A stretch of 64,000 nucleotides of DNA, from assembly GCA_001600495.1 (NCBI GenBank), contig BCKE01000067.1:1-64000 (forward strand). The letters run 5' to 3'. Each line of letters starts with the position of its first letter. Position 1 is the stretch's first letter. The notes under the pieces are model-generated. The model was not told the origin of the DNA, searched no databases, and worked only from the letters and a program-made list of their open reading frames with translations. The position numbers and the translations under genes are program-made. This document shows positions 46,847-57,300 of the stretch, in pieces. The DNA comes from Pilasporangium apinafurcum (taxonomy: Eukaryota; Oomycota; Peronosporomycetes; Pythiales; Pythiaceae).

Positions 46847-47500
46847 CTACTCATTTAGCTTCTGAACCACCGCACACGCAATATGTGGAGTCTGCTCGCC
46901 ACACACCGCATGTAGGACGATATTCCACTGCGGAGAAAACTCCATCAGCGAGGGGAAATGCCGATCCACCCATTCGCCAGTGGCTCTGTTGTCAGCATCA
47001 AGCACCAAAGCACCGAACTTGCCCGAGAGATCCCCTTTCTCGCATACAAGTGGATCCATCTTGTACCTTTCCGGCGTGCAATCATAATAGTGTACTCTCT
47101 TTTCACACGTAGCCGTATGCGCAAACTCGGAACTTGGCCCACAGGCAAACAACGGGTCGTAGTGATTGCCCGTCGATGGGAAATCACACTGCGCAAATGA
47201 CTGCGCTGTCTTGCGGGAAGTCCACTTGACATGGATATGCCAATCGAAGCGAGTCACGCGTGAAGGACAAGAGGGGTTGAGGTCTCGAATCTTGGCAAAG
47301 TCGACGTCGCTGAAATCCAGATCAGCAGAGATCTTGGCCACTGTGGACTTGGGTGATGCATACGTCACGGTAATCGCTCCGGACACGCCGCCTGCATCCT
47401 CTGGATTAAAATCGAATACGAATGTGGGAGTTCTCGATGCCGAAGTAGCGGCGGTGCTGAATATAAACCCACAGATGCTGAGCAAGAGTATTCGTACCAT
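46847..47500 (-). CDS. Secreted Cu-only superoxide dismutase (copy 3)
   Basis: 217 residues, single exon, the shortest of the five because it lacks the C-terminal extension and ends AVVQKLNE. Signal peptide MVRILLLSICGFIFSTAATS. Copper ligands sit in WHIHVKW, GNHYDP and IVLHAVC, and the Cu-only motif CEKGDLSGKFG is intact. It has the most changes around the second half (CEKRVHYYDCTPERYK). All cysteines that pair in the other copies appear present. It is head-to-tail with copies 2 and 4. Confidence 0.92.
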   Translation of the reverse strand: MVRILLLSICGFIFSTAATSASRTPTFVFDFNPEDAGGVSGAITVTYASPKSTVAKISADLDFSDVDFAKIRDLNPSCPSRVTRFDWHIHVKWTSRKTAQSFAQCDFPSTGNHYDPLFACGPSSEFAHTATCEKRVHYYDCTPERYKMDPLVCEKGDLSGKFGALVLDADNRATGEWVDRHFPSLMEFSPQWNIVLHAVCGEQTPHIACAVVQKLNE

Positions 47501-47973
47501 CTTGAAGTTCTTCGTGTTCTTTCCACCTGGTAAATCGACAGAAGCTTGGTAAATGAGGAAGCGGGCGGAGATGGAATGCCCGACTGACGAGAGAACGCGG
47601 TGAAAGACCTAGGAAACTCTCGAGTCGTTAGGGAAATAGTTTTTGACAAGAAAGAACGAGTTTCATTTTCCAAGTGTTTACTAAGAAACTTATATGCTTC
47701 GCCAAAGACGCCATGTTGAAGTTGTCAAGGGTAGTGTTCTGTATATGAGCACCCATTCTCTGTAGGAGCAATTTTCTCTGAAAGAAGAATGGCGTATGTA
47801 TTGTGAAGAAGGTGGTGTTCTCGAAGAGCATGGTCGTGGAAAAATGCGAAATTGATCAAGTCCTTTGGGAAAAACGGCGTTAAATACACAACATTCTTCG
47901 TAGAGCAAAAACGATATGTATTCAATGTTGCATATGAAGCTCATTGATGTATACCCATAGAGCATCTTCAGTA

Positions 47974-48687
47974 TTAGTACTCGTAAGTGGTCGTTGGCGC
48001 TGGGGTATTATGATAGTCAGAGTTGTCGGTATATGGTTGATGAGACTCCTTCTGCTGGATCTGTGCACACGCTATGCGGGGCGTGGCTTTACCACAGACT
48101 GCATGTAAGATGATGTTCCACGTGGGTGTGTTCTCACTCACCGCTGGGTAGTTTGGATCCGTCCATTGACTCCACACCCGTTTGCCGCCATCCAGATAGA
48201 GATCGCCAAACTTGCCAGAGAGATCCCCCTTTTCGCATGCCAGTGGATCTTGCTGATAGGTTTCAGGTGTGCAGGCGTAGTTGGGTGTCTTCAGTAGACA
48301 TTCAGGCGTACCAACAAACTCGGAATTGGGTCCGCACGCGTGTAGTGGATCGTAATGGTTCCCCGTAATGGGTAGTCCGCATTGCGCGAAGGACTGAGAT
48401 GTCTCGGTCGATCCCCAGTTGACATGAATATGCCATTTATACTGCGTCACTTCTTCGGTACAGTTACCGTCGAAATTCTGAATCTGCGAGAAATCCACAT
48501 CGTTGAAATCCAGATCTGCGGTGATCGTGGCAACGGTCGAATCAGCGGAGGCATACTCCACTTTGATCGCACCTTCGACTCCACCAGCATACTCGGAATC
48601 AAACTCGTATTTAAATACAGGAGAGGCGAAGGCTGAGGTTGTTGCGATGGCGCAGATGAAGAACAACTTGGAATTGGCAATCTTCAT
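47974..48687 (-). CDS. Secreted Cu-only superoxide dismutase (copy 4)
   Basis: 237 residues, single exon. Signal peptide MKIANSKLFFICAIATTSAF with cleavage near AFAS. Copper ligands sit in WHIHVNW, GNHYDP and IILHAVC, and CEKGDLSGKFG marks the Cu-only class. The C-terminal 30 residues are His, Tyr, Thr and Pro rich (HQPYTDNSDYHNTPAPTTTY) and differ from the other copies. A good oomycete initiator lies 54-67 bases upstream of the ATG, which supports this start. Confidence 0.93.
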   Translation of the reverse strand: MKIANSKLFFICAIATTSAFASPVFKYEFDSEYAGGVEGAIKVEYASADSTVATITADLDFNDVDFSQIQNFDGNCTEEVTQYKWHIHVNWGSTETSQSFAQCGLPITGNHYDPLHACGPNSEFVGTPECLLKTPNYACTPETYQQDPLACEKGDLSGKFGDLYLDGGKRVWSQWTDPNYPAVSENTPTWNIILHAVCGKATPRIACAQIQQKESHQPYTDNSDYHNTPAPTTTYEY

Positions 48688-48740
48688 TGTGAAACGTGAT
48701 GAATAACTTGATCGTTTGGTTGATGTTGTAGTATGAAGTC

Positions 48741-48754
48741 AAATTGAATAATGA
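48741..48754 (-). promoter_or_regulatory. Oomycete initiator plus flanking region of SOD copy 4
   Basis: The minus strand reads TCATTATTCAATTT, 13 of 14 matches to TCATTYYNCAWTTT, with a T-rich start before it. It sits about 55 bases upstream of the ATG, where transcription is expected to begin. Confidence 0.65.
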
Positions 48755-49462
48755 AAGCATTGAAGAGCAAGAAGATAACCGAACGACACAAATTGCAACA
48801 AGAGCGATCCCATTTACTTCATGTAGTTCTAATGCAAGGAGTTATTTGTAAACAAATAAAAGTTGTGGTTGGGAATCACAGGATTTCTAAAGTCAATGGC
48901 TCATGTGAGTGAACCCATAGGGTTTATGTTATTGGGATGCAAAATCCACCCAGACACAAGTGGTTATAGCCAATCCTTAGTTTGAATAGGTGGAGAAGTT
49001 GCTGGCTACAACCACTTGCACTTGTCCCAATGACTTTAGGTGTCTTCTCAGCAACTAAAGCTGAGTTTCTCCAGCGATGATGGAACGGCGACTTGTATGG
49101 ACACGAGCGTAGGCGAACATAGTTTCTGCAAGCTGTGGGTAGCTACTGGGAGATAAATAAGATACGGCGACAGATATCCACAAGAACGTTGGCTGAGAAT
49201 CACATCTCTCAGAGTATTTTTTTTTAGTAGAGTCAGTAAGTCGAAGAAGTTGGACAATAAATTACTTTATACAATGTTGTGGTCAAAGCGAGTAGTTGGC
49301 TTTATTTCTTTTCGTTATATGATAGACACACACTACGAGATCAATCAGAGTTTTGAAATGAGTCCTGGTACTACGCAATGCTATTGTGTATATTGCATCT
49401 TGGAAAAAAAATAACCATGCTCTTCATCCTGTCCAAAGCATGAACAAAACGACACATTTGAT
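48755..49462. other. Intergenic region between SOD copies 4 and 5
   Basis: About 700 bases containing the inverted repeat at 48932-49030 and otherwise no recognisable gene. Confidence 0.45.
48932..49030. repeat. Imperfect inverted repeat
   Basis: The left arm TTGGGATGC...CACAAGTGGTTATAGCCA (48932-48972) pairs imperfectly with the right arm TGGCTACAACCACTTG...CTTGTCCCAA (49003-49030), leaving a loop of about 30 bases. It could be a small fold-back element or a hairpin. No target duplication was confirmed. Confidence 0.5.
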
Positions 49463-50161
49463 TTATCGACATGCCGAGTGTGCAGGTGTAGGCGCTGGTG
49501 GATAACTACCATCATCCGTCTTCTCAGAAACAGCACACGCGATACGAGGCGTGGCCTTGTTGTCGCAGACCGCGTGCAAAACCATGTTCCACTGTGCGGT
49601 GTTCTCACTCACTGATGGAAAGTCCTCATCGGTCCATTCACTCGAGACTTTCTTGTCACCATCGAGCGTAAGCGAACCGAATTTTCCCGATAAATCCCCT
49701 TTCTCACACACCAATGGGTTTGCCGCATAAGCGGTGGGATTGCATGCATAACTGGCAATTTTGGGAAGACATTCGGCGGTTTCTGCATACTCCGAGTTGG
49801 GACCGCATGCGTACAGTGGATCATAATGGTTGCCTGTTAATGCCTTGGAGCATTGTCCATACGATTCAGAGGATTTGGATGAGCTCCATTTCACATGGAT
49901 ATGCCATTTGTACTCGGTCACTTCCTTTGTACAGTTGCCATCGGCTTGTTGGATGGCTGTAAAGTCGACATCGTTAAAGTCGAGATCGGCTGAGATGATT
50001 GCAGTGTTCGAATCAGGAGATGCGTATTGCACTTGAATCAGTCCCTGGACACCTCCAGCAGATGATGGGTCGAACTCGTAGACGTATGTCTGACCATTTG
50101 TCATTGAAAGAGCTGTAGCTGCAAAAGTGGCGAATGCAAGTGTGATTTTTCCGTTAAACAT
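49463..50161 (-). CDS. Secreted Cu-only superoxide dismutase (copy 5)
   Basis: 232 residues. It encodes the same protein as copy 1 except for one extra Arg at the C-terminus, because the inverted duplication ends just before the stop codon. Signal peptide, copper ligands (H87, H89, H112, H196) and the CEKGDLSGKFG motif are therefore the same. The promoter with its TATA box is inside the duplicated arm, so both genes should be expressed alike. The identity points to a very recent copy, active gene conversion, or an assembly duplicate. Confidence 0.9.
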   Translation of the reverse strand: MFNGKITLAFATFAATALSMTNGQTYVYEFDPSSAGGVQGLIQVQYASPDSNTAIISADLDFNDVDFTAIQQADGNCTKEVTEYKWHIHVKWSSSKSSESYGQCSKALTGNHYDPLYACGPNSEYAETAECLPKIASYACNPTAYAANPLVCEKGDLSGKFGSLTLDGDKKVSSEWTDEDFPSVSENTAQWNMVLHAVCDNKATPRIACAVSEKTDDGSYPPAPTPAHSACR

Positions 50162-50865
50162 CTTGATGCAGTTGATATGCGTAGTTAATAATGAGCTGGT
50201 AAAGTGATGAAGAAGTCTTGGATCTTGATATGCTTCAGAGCAGTGAAATATGGAAGTGAGGTCTTGAATCTGACAAGCCACAGCGCAAAAGTTTGTGCTG
50301 TCCCTACGCTTTAGATTCTCTTCCGACTCGTCATGAAAAATGTTTGATTGNCTAGTAGTAATGGTAGCGTCATTGTGTTGCCCAAGATGTTGGGTGTGGC
50401 TGTAATATCTACGGCACGCGCACTGGGTACACGTTCGTTGCCAGCCACAAATGCAGTTCAATGTGATGTGGATGATNCCACGTGATTACACGCTTATCTG
50501 ACCGAATGAACAGGAGACTCAGAACATTTGGATCTTTATATACTTGGTGCTTAGCAGAGATGAGCACGTGTAGGTGTCAGTGCAGTATGTGATTCTTCCA
50601 TTGGTTGCTACTGAACCAGGATAAGACATCGGTGGTTTGCTTACGATAGGACTGGACGGATATCACTGGGCAGCAAAGAATGTTCCGCACACACCAGCGC
50701 TAGATCACAATCAGCGACAGAGAATCGTTGGCATCGGGAAAATGCGTGATCAGCAAAAACGAAAACTCTAGACATTTACAATACACGACAGCCATTTTCT
50801 AGATATGTGGTTTAATTTCTCATCGATCCACAGGATTCTTTCCATGATTAATGGATAAGAGATCT
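49470..50865 (-). repeat. Right arm of the 1396-base inverted duplication
   Basis: Mirror image of 43352-44747. It contains SOD copy 5, its upstream region and the TATA box at 50534-50542. Flanking sequence beyond 50865 and before 49470 is unrelated to the left flank, so both break points are sharp. The spacer between the arms is about 4.7 kb and holds SOD copies 2, 3 and 4. Confidence 0.92.
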
Positions 50866-51305
50866 GGGAAGTAAGAGACTGGTGATATTTAAAGCGGCTA
50901 GTCACAGCGTCGTCCTACAATGCACTTGCTCCATACGCAACAGGCATGCTAATGGTGTGTAATTTGTGCAGATTTTTTTGTATCATACCCCGTTGGTGCA
51001 ATAGTGTAGATATGCATAATAAATGTGATTGGCATTTTCCTTCGTTCGCAGCTGACAGACTAAGGATGGCTTACGGGAGAAACGCTAGTGTCCCCTTTAT
51101 TCCTTCTTGCAGAAGAGCAATCGTGAGTATAGAATGCCTAGTGCTGGATGATGGTGACGGATTGGTTGACAAACAGATCTCGCGAAGAGCCGCAGCAAAA
51201 GCGTACTTAGTTGTGAAGTGCACCAACGGTTAAGGACGCTATGGAAAAGAAAACATCAGCTACTGGCGCTCGCCGAGGGCGCCACCCTCACGTGGCTCCA
51301 TAGCG
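50866..51305. other. Intergenic region before the Sfi1-like gene
   Basis: About 440 bases with no clear gene. Short frames at 50946 and 51218 are not convincing. The promoter of the large gene should be here. Confidence 0.45.
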
Positions 51306-54300
51306 ATGGACCAGGAGCAGTGTGTGTATGTGAAGGCAAGTGTGCTTCAGGAATTGGAGCGCGACAAGCGCGGCCTCAAATGGCAGCTCTCGCGCGCAGC
51401 GAAAGCCGCCGAAAGTCGATCCGCCGACCTTTGCGCTTCGGAAGCCAAAGTGAAAGACCTCCTCACGATCGTCGAAATGAACAAAAATGTCGCCGACCGT
51501 GCGGTTAAGCGTGCATACACTCAGGAAGCGCAGATGCAACGCCTTAGCACCGAACGTGACGCGCTCTATCAGCGGCTCATGAATCAACGGCAGCGATATC
51601 AGGAGAAAGGTCTCGAAGAGCTACGTAACAGAAGACACCGGCGATGGAAACGCGAAGTATTTCAAGTGTTTGCAAGTGTGACGAGGCGAGAGCGGTGGCA
51701 AAAAGTGTGTTTGCATCGTTTGGTAACAAGAATACGCAGGTACAAATTGCGCATGAGTCTAGCCAACTGGAAGTATCACATCACTTCAGTATTGGTTTTC
51801 ACGTGGCAGCATCAAAGTTGCAGGAATGGCATTGCTAACATGCCAACGAGCGCATCTACAGTAGTTTTCCCTGCTGGGCTCGACTATACCGAGTACATGT
51901 ACGACGAATGCTTTAGACTGCGATTCAAGCGCCGTTGGGAATTGAAGCGGCTCAGTTTCTCTGCCTGGAAAGCTCACTGGACGCTATATACCAACCAAGC
52001 CAGACTAGCAACACGGTTCTCTCGGCTAAAACTATTGCGATACGTTTGGAGACGATGGAGCGCCTATTATCATCGAAAGAACTGGAGCCGAACGCTTGTT
52101 GAGCAAGCCACACAACGCCGTTTGCAAACGCGGCTCCGGATATGGGCTTGTAAGACACGGATTCAATCTCAAAGGCGTCGATATCTAATTCGAATTCTGC
52201 GGAGAAAACGCCTGGTGGTGCTTCGTTTTCTGTTTACGCGTCTTCGTCTTAAGTGCATAGAGAGATGTACGCTTGAATGGGCAGAGGTGCTCAGGTCGGC
52301 ACAGCACGCACTGGAAGAAGAAAAAGTACTATATTCGATCCATCAAAACACTGCCATTCAGGATCTTCATGACTCATATCTCTCGCAGCAGCAACAGCAG
52401 GAAAGATTTCGTGAAGTGCAGGTGCAACGATTTGAAGATTTAAGGCGACTGGAGATAAAACGCCATTGCTTTGGGCTGCTGAAGTGGCGATCAATACGAC
52501 GTAGATACCAAGAATCACTAGCAATCCGGTTTGGCCGCTTACAGCACTGGCAACGGGTTGTCAGGCGACATTATACAGCGTGGAAACTCTACGTGACTAG
52601 ACACGCAGCTGTGAGAAGGCTGAAGCATCAAAATACTGTTCGTAGAAAGAAATTAACGATACAACAAAGTTTTAAGGCGATGATTGCGGTTATACATCGT
52701 GAGCGACAGCGACGAATGTATCTGCGGTCATGGATAGGAAAACGCCGTCGATCCTTGTTAGTTCGCGGATTCTGGGCCTGGAAATTGGCCTTTGGTATCG
52801 AGGAAGCGCTCATCCATGGTCACTGTGAGGTGCACTTACTCACTCAGCGCATACAAGATCAAGAATTTCGATGGCAACATGAGCTTGTACGAGCCAATAA
52901 AATCCGAGTTCAATATCAGCTGCAATGCACTCTCGCGCTCATCGACCGCAAACGTGCTCATTGGCTTCGCCAAGTATTTGCAGCGTGGGCCGCCTGCTCT
53001 CGGCGAAATACTCGACGACGGAGGATTTTGCATAAGTATATGAAAAAACAATCACTTTATATTGTTCAGTATGGACTACATGTATGGCAGCAAGTGCATG
53101 TGCAGCAGAAATATGTGAGAAGTCAGATACAGCATCTACATGACCTCTATCAACGTCGCAACTTGTGGCACCTATTTACTCGATGGCGGAAGTACATCCA
53201 TAGGAAAACAAAATTGCATTGGAATCTGGAACGACAATTACTCTATTTTCGATTATGGTGGCTCAGTTATCGAGCAAGAAAACGGCGTGCCATTGCCTTT
53301 CATCGATTCCTGCATCGTCAGATTCGCTTAGGTTGGCAACGACAAGCGTTTCGGAGGTGGCATAACAGACACAACGAAATATGCCAAGTCGAAGACCGAT
53401 TTTGTGTCCGGCAAACAGAGTTAGTGATGCGAACGTGGATGCGATGGCAACATTATACCAAACTTCGGCTGCGATTGCAGAATCGTCAGCTATCGTATTC
53501 GCGAGCTCGGCTGGTACATTTGCTGAGGATGCATGTAAAAGCGACCACCTTCCAATGCTGGAAGAGATACTGGAGTCACCTACGCTTGCAAAAGGATTTT
53601 GTAGATCGCTTTCTGACGATATTGACGCTACGACGGAATCGAAATACGGTGCTGAAGAGACTATTTGACGAATGGCATCAAGGATCTATGAAATCAATAA
53701 GACAACGGATACTACTTTCTAAAATCTTTAGAAGCTGCCTGCAGCGCATCATTAAAATTACATGGGTGCGATGGGTGGTATTTGCGAGGCAGAAGTCCAT
53801 CTCTTTGACTATGCTATCCCGATCGTTCAGTCAAATGGGTATTATGGTGTGTAGAATCTTCAAAAGGTATCTTGTAGGATCAACATTCTCAGTGTGGAGG
53901 CACCATGTTAACATGGCGAAGAAGATTAGATATCTCTATGGAAAATTCACCAAGTGTCGACAATTAAGAACGTTGTTAATATGTTTCAGCACGTGGAAAT
54001 ACAACTATCAGCAGCAACAACATCTCAATCTTAGTCTACAGCGGACTCTTAATCGATTGCGAAATGGATTTTTACGCATATCATTCCACCATTGGGAACG
54101 GTGGATTCAACAAAAACACTTTTATGATCTCAATGCCTCCCACCAACAGTTGTCTCTCCAATCTCAACAGCGCTTTTTTTCATGGTCAAGTGCGCTAGAG
54201 TCCAAACAGTGTCTTAAGCATTACGTCACAGCGTGGAGAGCAGCAATCATCCGTAAAAAAGCGGTACGACTTGCTCTCACAAACGTGGTGAATGCAAAGA

Positions 54301-57300
54301 CGCGACTACATCAACAATGTGTATGGAACAAGTGGGTTTGGCAGAGTCGCATGTACAAGCGCTTGCTCGCGTTGGTAACCAAGTGCGAGAAAAGACTGAA
54401 GATTGCAGTATGGGCATGTATGAAACAGCACTATTTTACTCAAAAGCAATTTATACAAGGAATAGCTAGTCTCATTAAAATCTGGCAGCGCAGCAGTTTA
54501 CGGTGGCATTGGTCACAATGGAAGCGAGTGGATCGTTTGATCTGGGAATGGAAAGTAATTAAAAGTGAAAAGAAATCAACGAAACTATTGCAGGCATTCA
54601 TGGACAGAGCGATGACTCTCCGTCAGAAGAAAGTGTACTTGACTGCGATACTTCGCGCATGGGCAACACATACTAGGAGACAGAAGCGCGTTCGCCGCTC
54701 CGTAGCGCACACAATTGGCAGAATCCTCCAAGATAGTACCAGAACGCACTTTAACAACTGGAAAGAGATGGTTGATCGCCATCGGTGGTGTCGAACCGTC
54801 CTGAACCGAGTGATAAAGCGATTTATCACTCATCATGTACGCGCAGCATTCCATCAATGGAGATACTATAACATGGGAGCCGTCTTTGCTGATAAGGTAG
54901 CGAATGCAGACCAAAAATTTGCTAGGTATCGTTCGTTGAGTGCGAAGCATATTGCAATGTCGATGTACATCTCATGGAAGGATCCGTGCCTATCTTCCTG
55001 TTTTACACACTGGAAATTTGCTGTTATTGAAAGACAGAACAAGCGAAATCTCATCATCACCCACGGTGTCGCGAAGTCTATGCATCGCAAACTCTTCCGC
55101 ATTTTTCTTGCCTGGCGCTATCATGTTCAAGCAAAAAAGTCGATTTCAGCCATCATTACAGCAAAGCGGATCCAGCAACATCATAAATGTCTGAAGGAAG
55201 CGTTTTTGAAATGGCAGAGAGATACTCGTGATCGATCACAGATGATGTACTGGTTGACCCGACTCGTCACTATTCACCAATTGTGGCACCTGCGCCGCGC
55301 AATTAGCATGCTCCGATCAAACCAACAAGAAATAGCTCGCCGCCAATCCATGATGGTTGTAATATCAGCGCAAAACGCTCTCAGAAAGCAGAAACAAGAT
55401 AATTTAATCCACAATGTGGCGCGTACCCTACAAAGAAAAAATCATATGACTCTGAGTGAGACGCTACTGCATTGGAAGTATTTTTACAATACGAGAAGGA
55501 AGACAAAGATGGTGATAACGTTGGCACAAGGTCGTTGGAAACGAAGATGGCTACGCACTATCCTTTTATTGTGGCACTGTGTTGCGTTAGATGAAATTGT
55601 GATGCGACAAAAGGTGCGAAAATGGAAATCCTTATGTACATATCGAGCGATGAAATGGTGGTGGTCAGCATGGATCAGCTACATTAAGAAAGTATCGGCA
55701 ACTAAACAATTCGTCTACGACCGCATAATTGCTAGCAAATTTCAAGCCGAATTGCAGGACGCATGGGCTAAATGGAGATCGTTTGTTCAGTTCACTAATC
55801 GTGAGATAGAAGTGGAACGTAATGAGCGATGGCATGAACTGTTACGATTGTGCACGCACCAAAAGGAATCCTTAGAAGCAAAAAATGAAGGTTTGCTGCT
55901 TGAGACCATTCACCTCAAGAAATGCACTGCGGAGCGACAGAGACGCCTCTTGTTGATATTTTGCAAATATGCTCAGACCATTGTGGTCAGTAGTTCTCTA
56001 GGAGCAGCAAGTAGAGTTAACCATGCCTTTACGATTTGGAAACAGAAGCTCTCCTTGGCACACTTGCTACTTCGAATTAGCCAGAAGCTTTGCTTTAGAT
56101 TGTACTCGCATGTTTTCCAAAGATGGAAGTCAATTGTAATTGGTGTCCGTCAAAGAACTCAATTGAAGCAAGCCAAGATGGTGATAATGGAACGAATAGT
56201 ACGCGTAATTCATTCGTCAAGCGCGTTAACCAGGAAACGAAAGACAATGCTTGAATGGAAATCGCTTATTATACGGCGGAGAGCAAAGAAAGCGCTTGCA
56301 TTCCATATACTGACAGCTAGAAACAAGGACAGCAAGCTCATCTTGAGAAGCTACTGGAGGAACTGGAAAGCATTGGCTCGTCAACGTCGCATGCAACTTA
56401 GACAGCTAAATGCAATGCGCCACAGAGTGAACGTCAATGTTATTCATCAAGCCTATTGGCGATGGGTAAGATGGCATCGCACCTTTCATGTACAAAAAAT
56501 GGGTATAATGACCTTATCACGTGTCTGGATGGCACTTCAGCGCCGAATACTACTTCAAAGCTGGTTGCGATGGCGCAATTATATTGTGAAGAAAATGGTT
56601 ATCGATGCTCTAGCCAACGATATAACATTGAATCAACTACAGATAGATGCAATCCAATTACATGAGCGCCAAAAACTATTACTGCTCAATTTCCTGCACT
56701 GGAAGACACATACTGATATCACTCAGTCTGCTCGAGAGCAACGAAGGATCGCTCATGTGCTGGTTTGGAACAGGCATTGCACAAAAGTGTGTTTCCTGGC
56801 CTGGAAAAAACAGGTTTCATCGCGACAGCGATTTCTTTTCCCAGTTTTATGCATCCAAACTACGATTAGAGGACAAACTAATCAAGAACGGCAGCTTTAT
56901 TGCGCATACAATGAATATCGTCGCAAGCTCCAAACACGATGGCGGTTGATACAAACAAACTCTCATATTAAACAGCGAATTCGACAAATCTGCGCCTTAT
57001 CGTGGCTTTTACGAAGTCTCCGTCGTCAGCATGCTCGTATCCAGAAGTGTGCATTATGGATCTGGTTCACGCGAGTGCAATCCATGTCTTGGGGACTGAA
57101 GAAACTTCCATTATTACGATCGCATTTGCAAGCAGATATCACTGCACAGGTGGCGCTCCTCGCGTTGCGCGAATTCCATCTTCTCCAGCAGTCATTCGTC
57201 TGGACACAGCATGCAAAAACTTGTCACATGCTTGCGATTATTCATCGATACTGCGTTCGTCTCCACTTACGTCGTGCCTTCGACCGCGTCCAAACTCACC

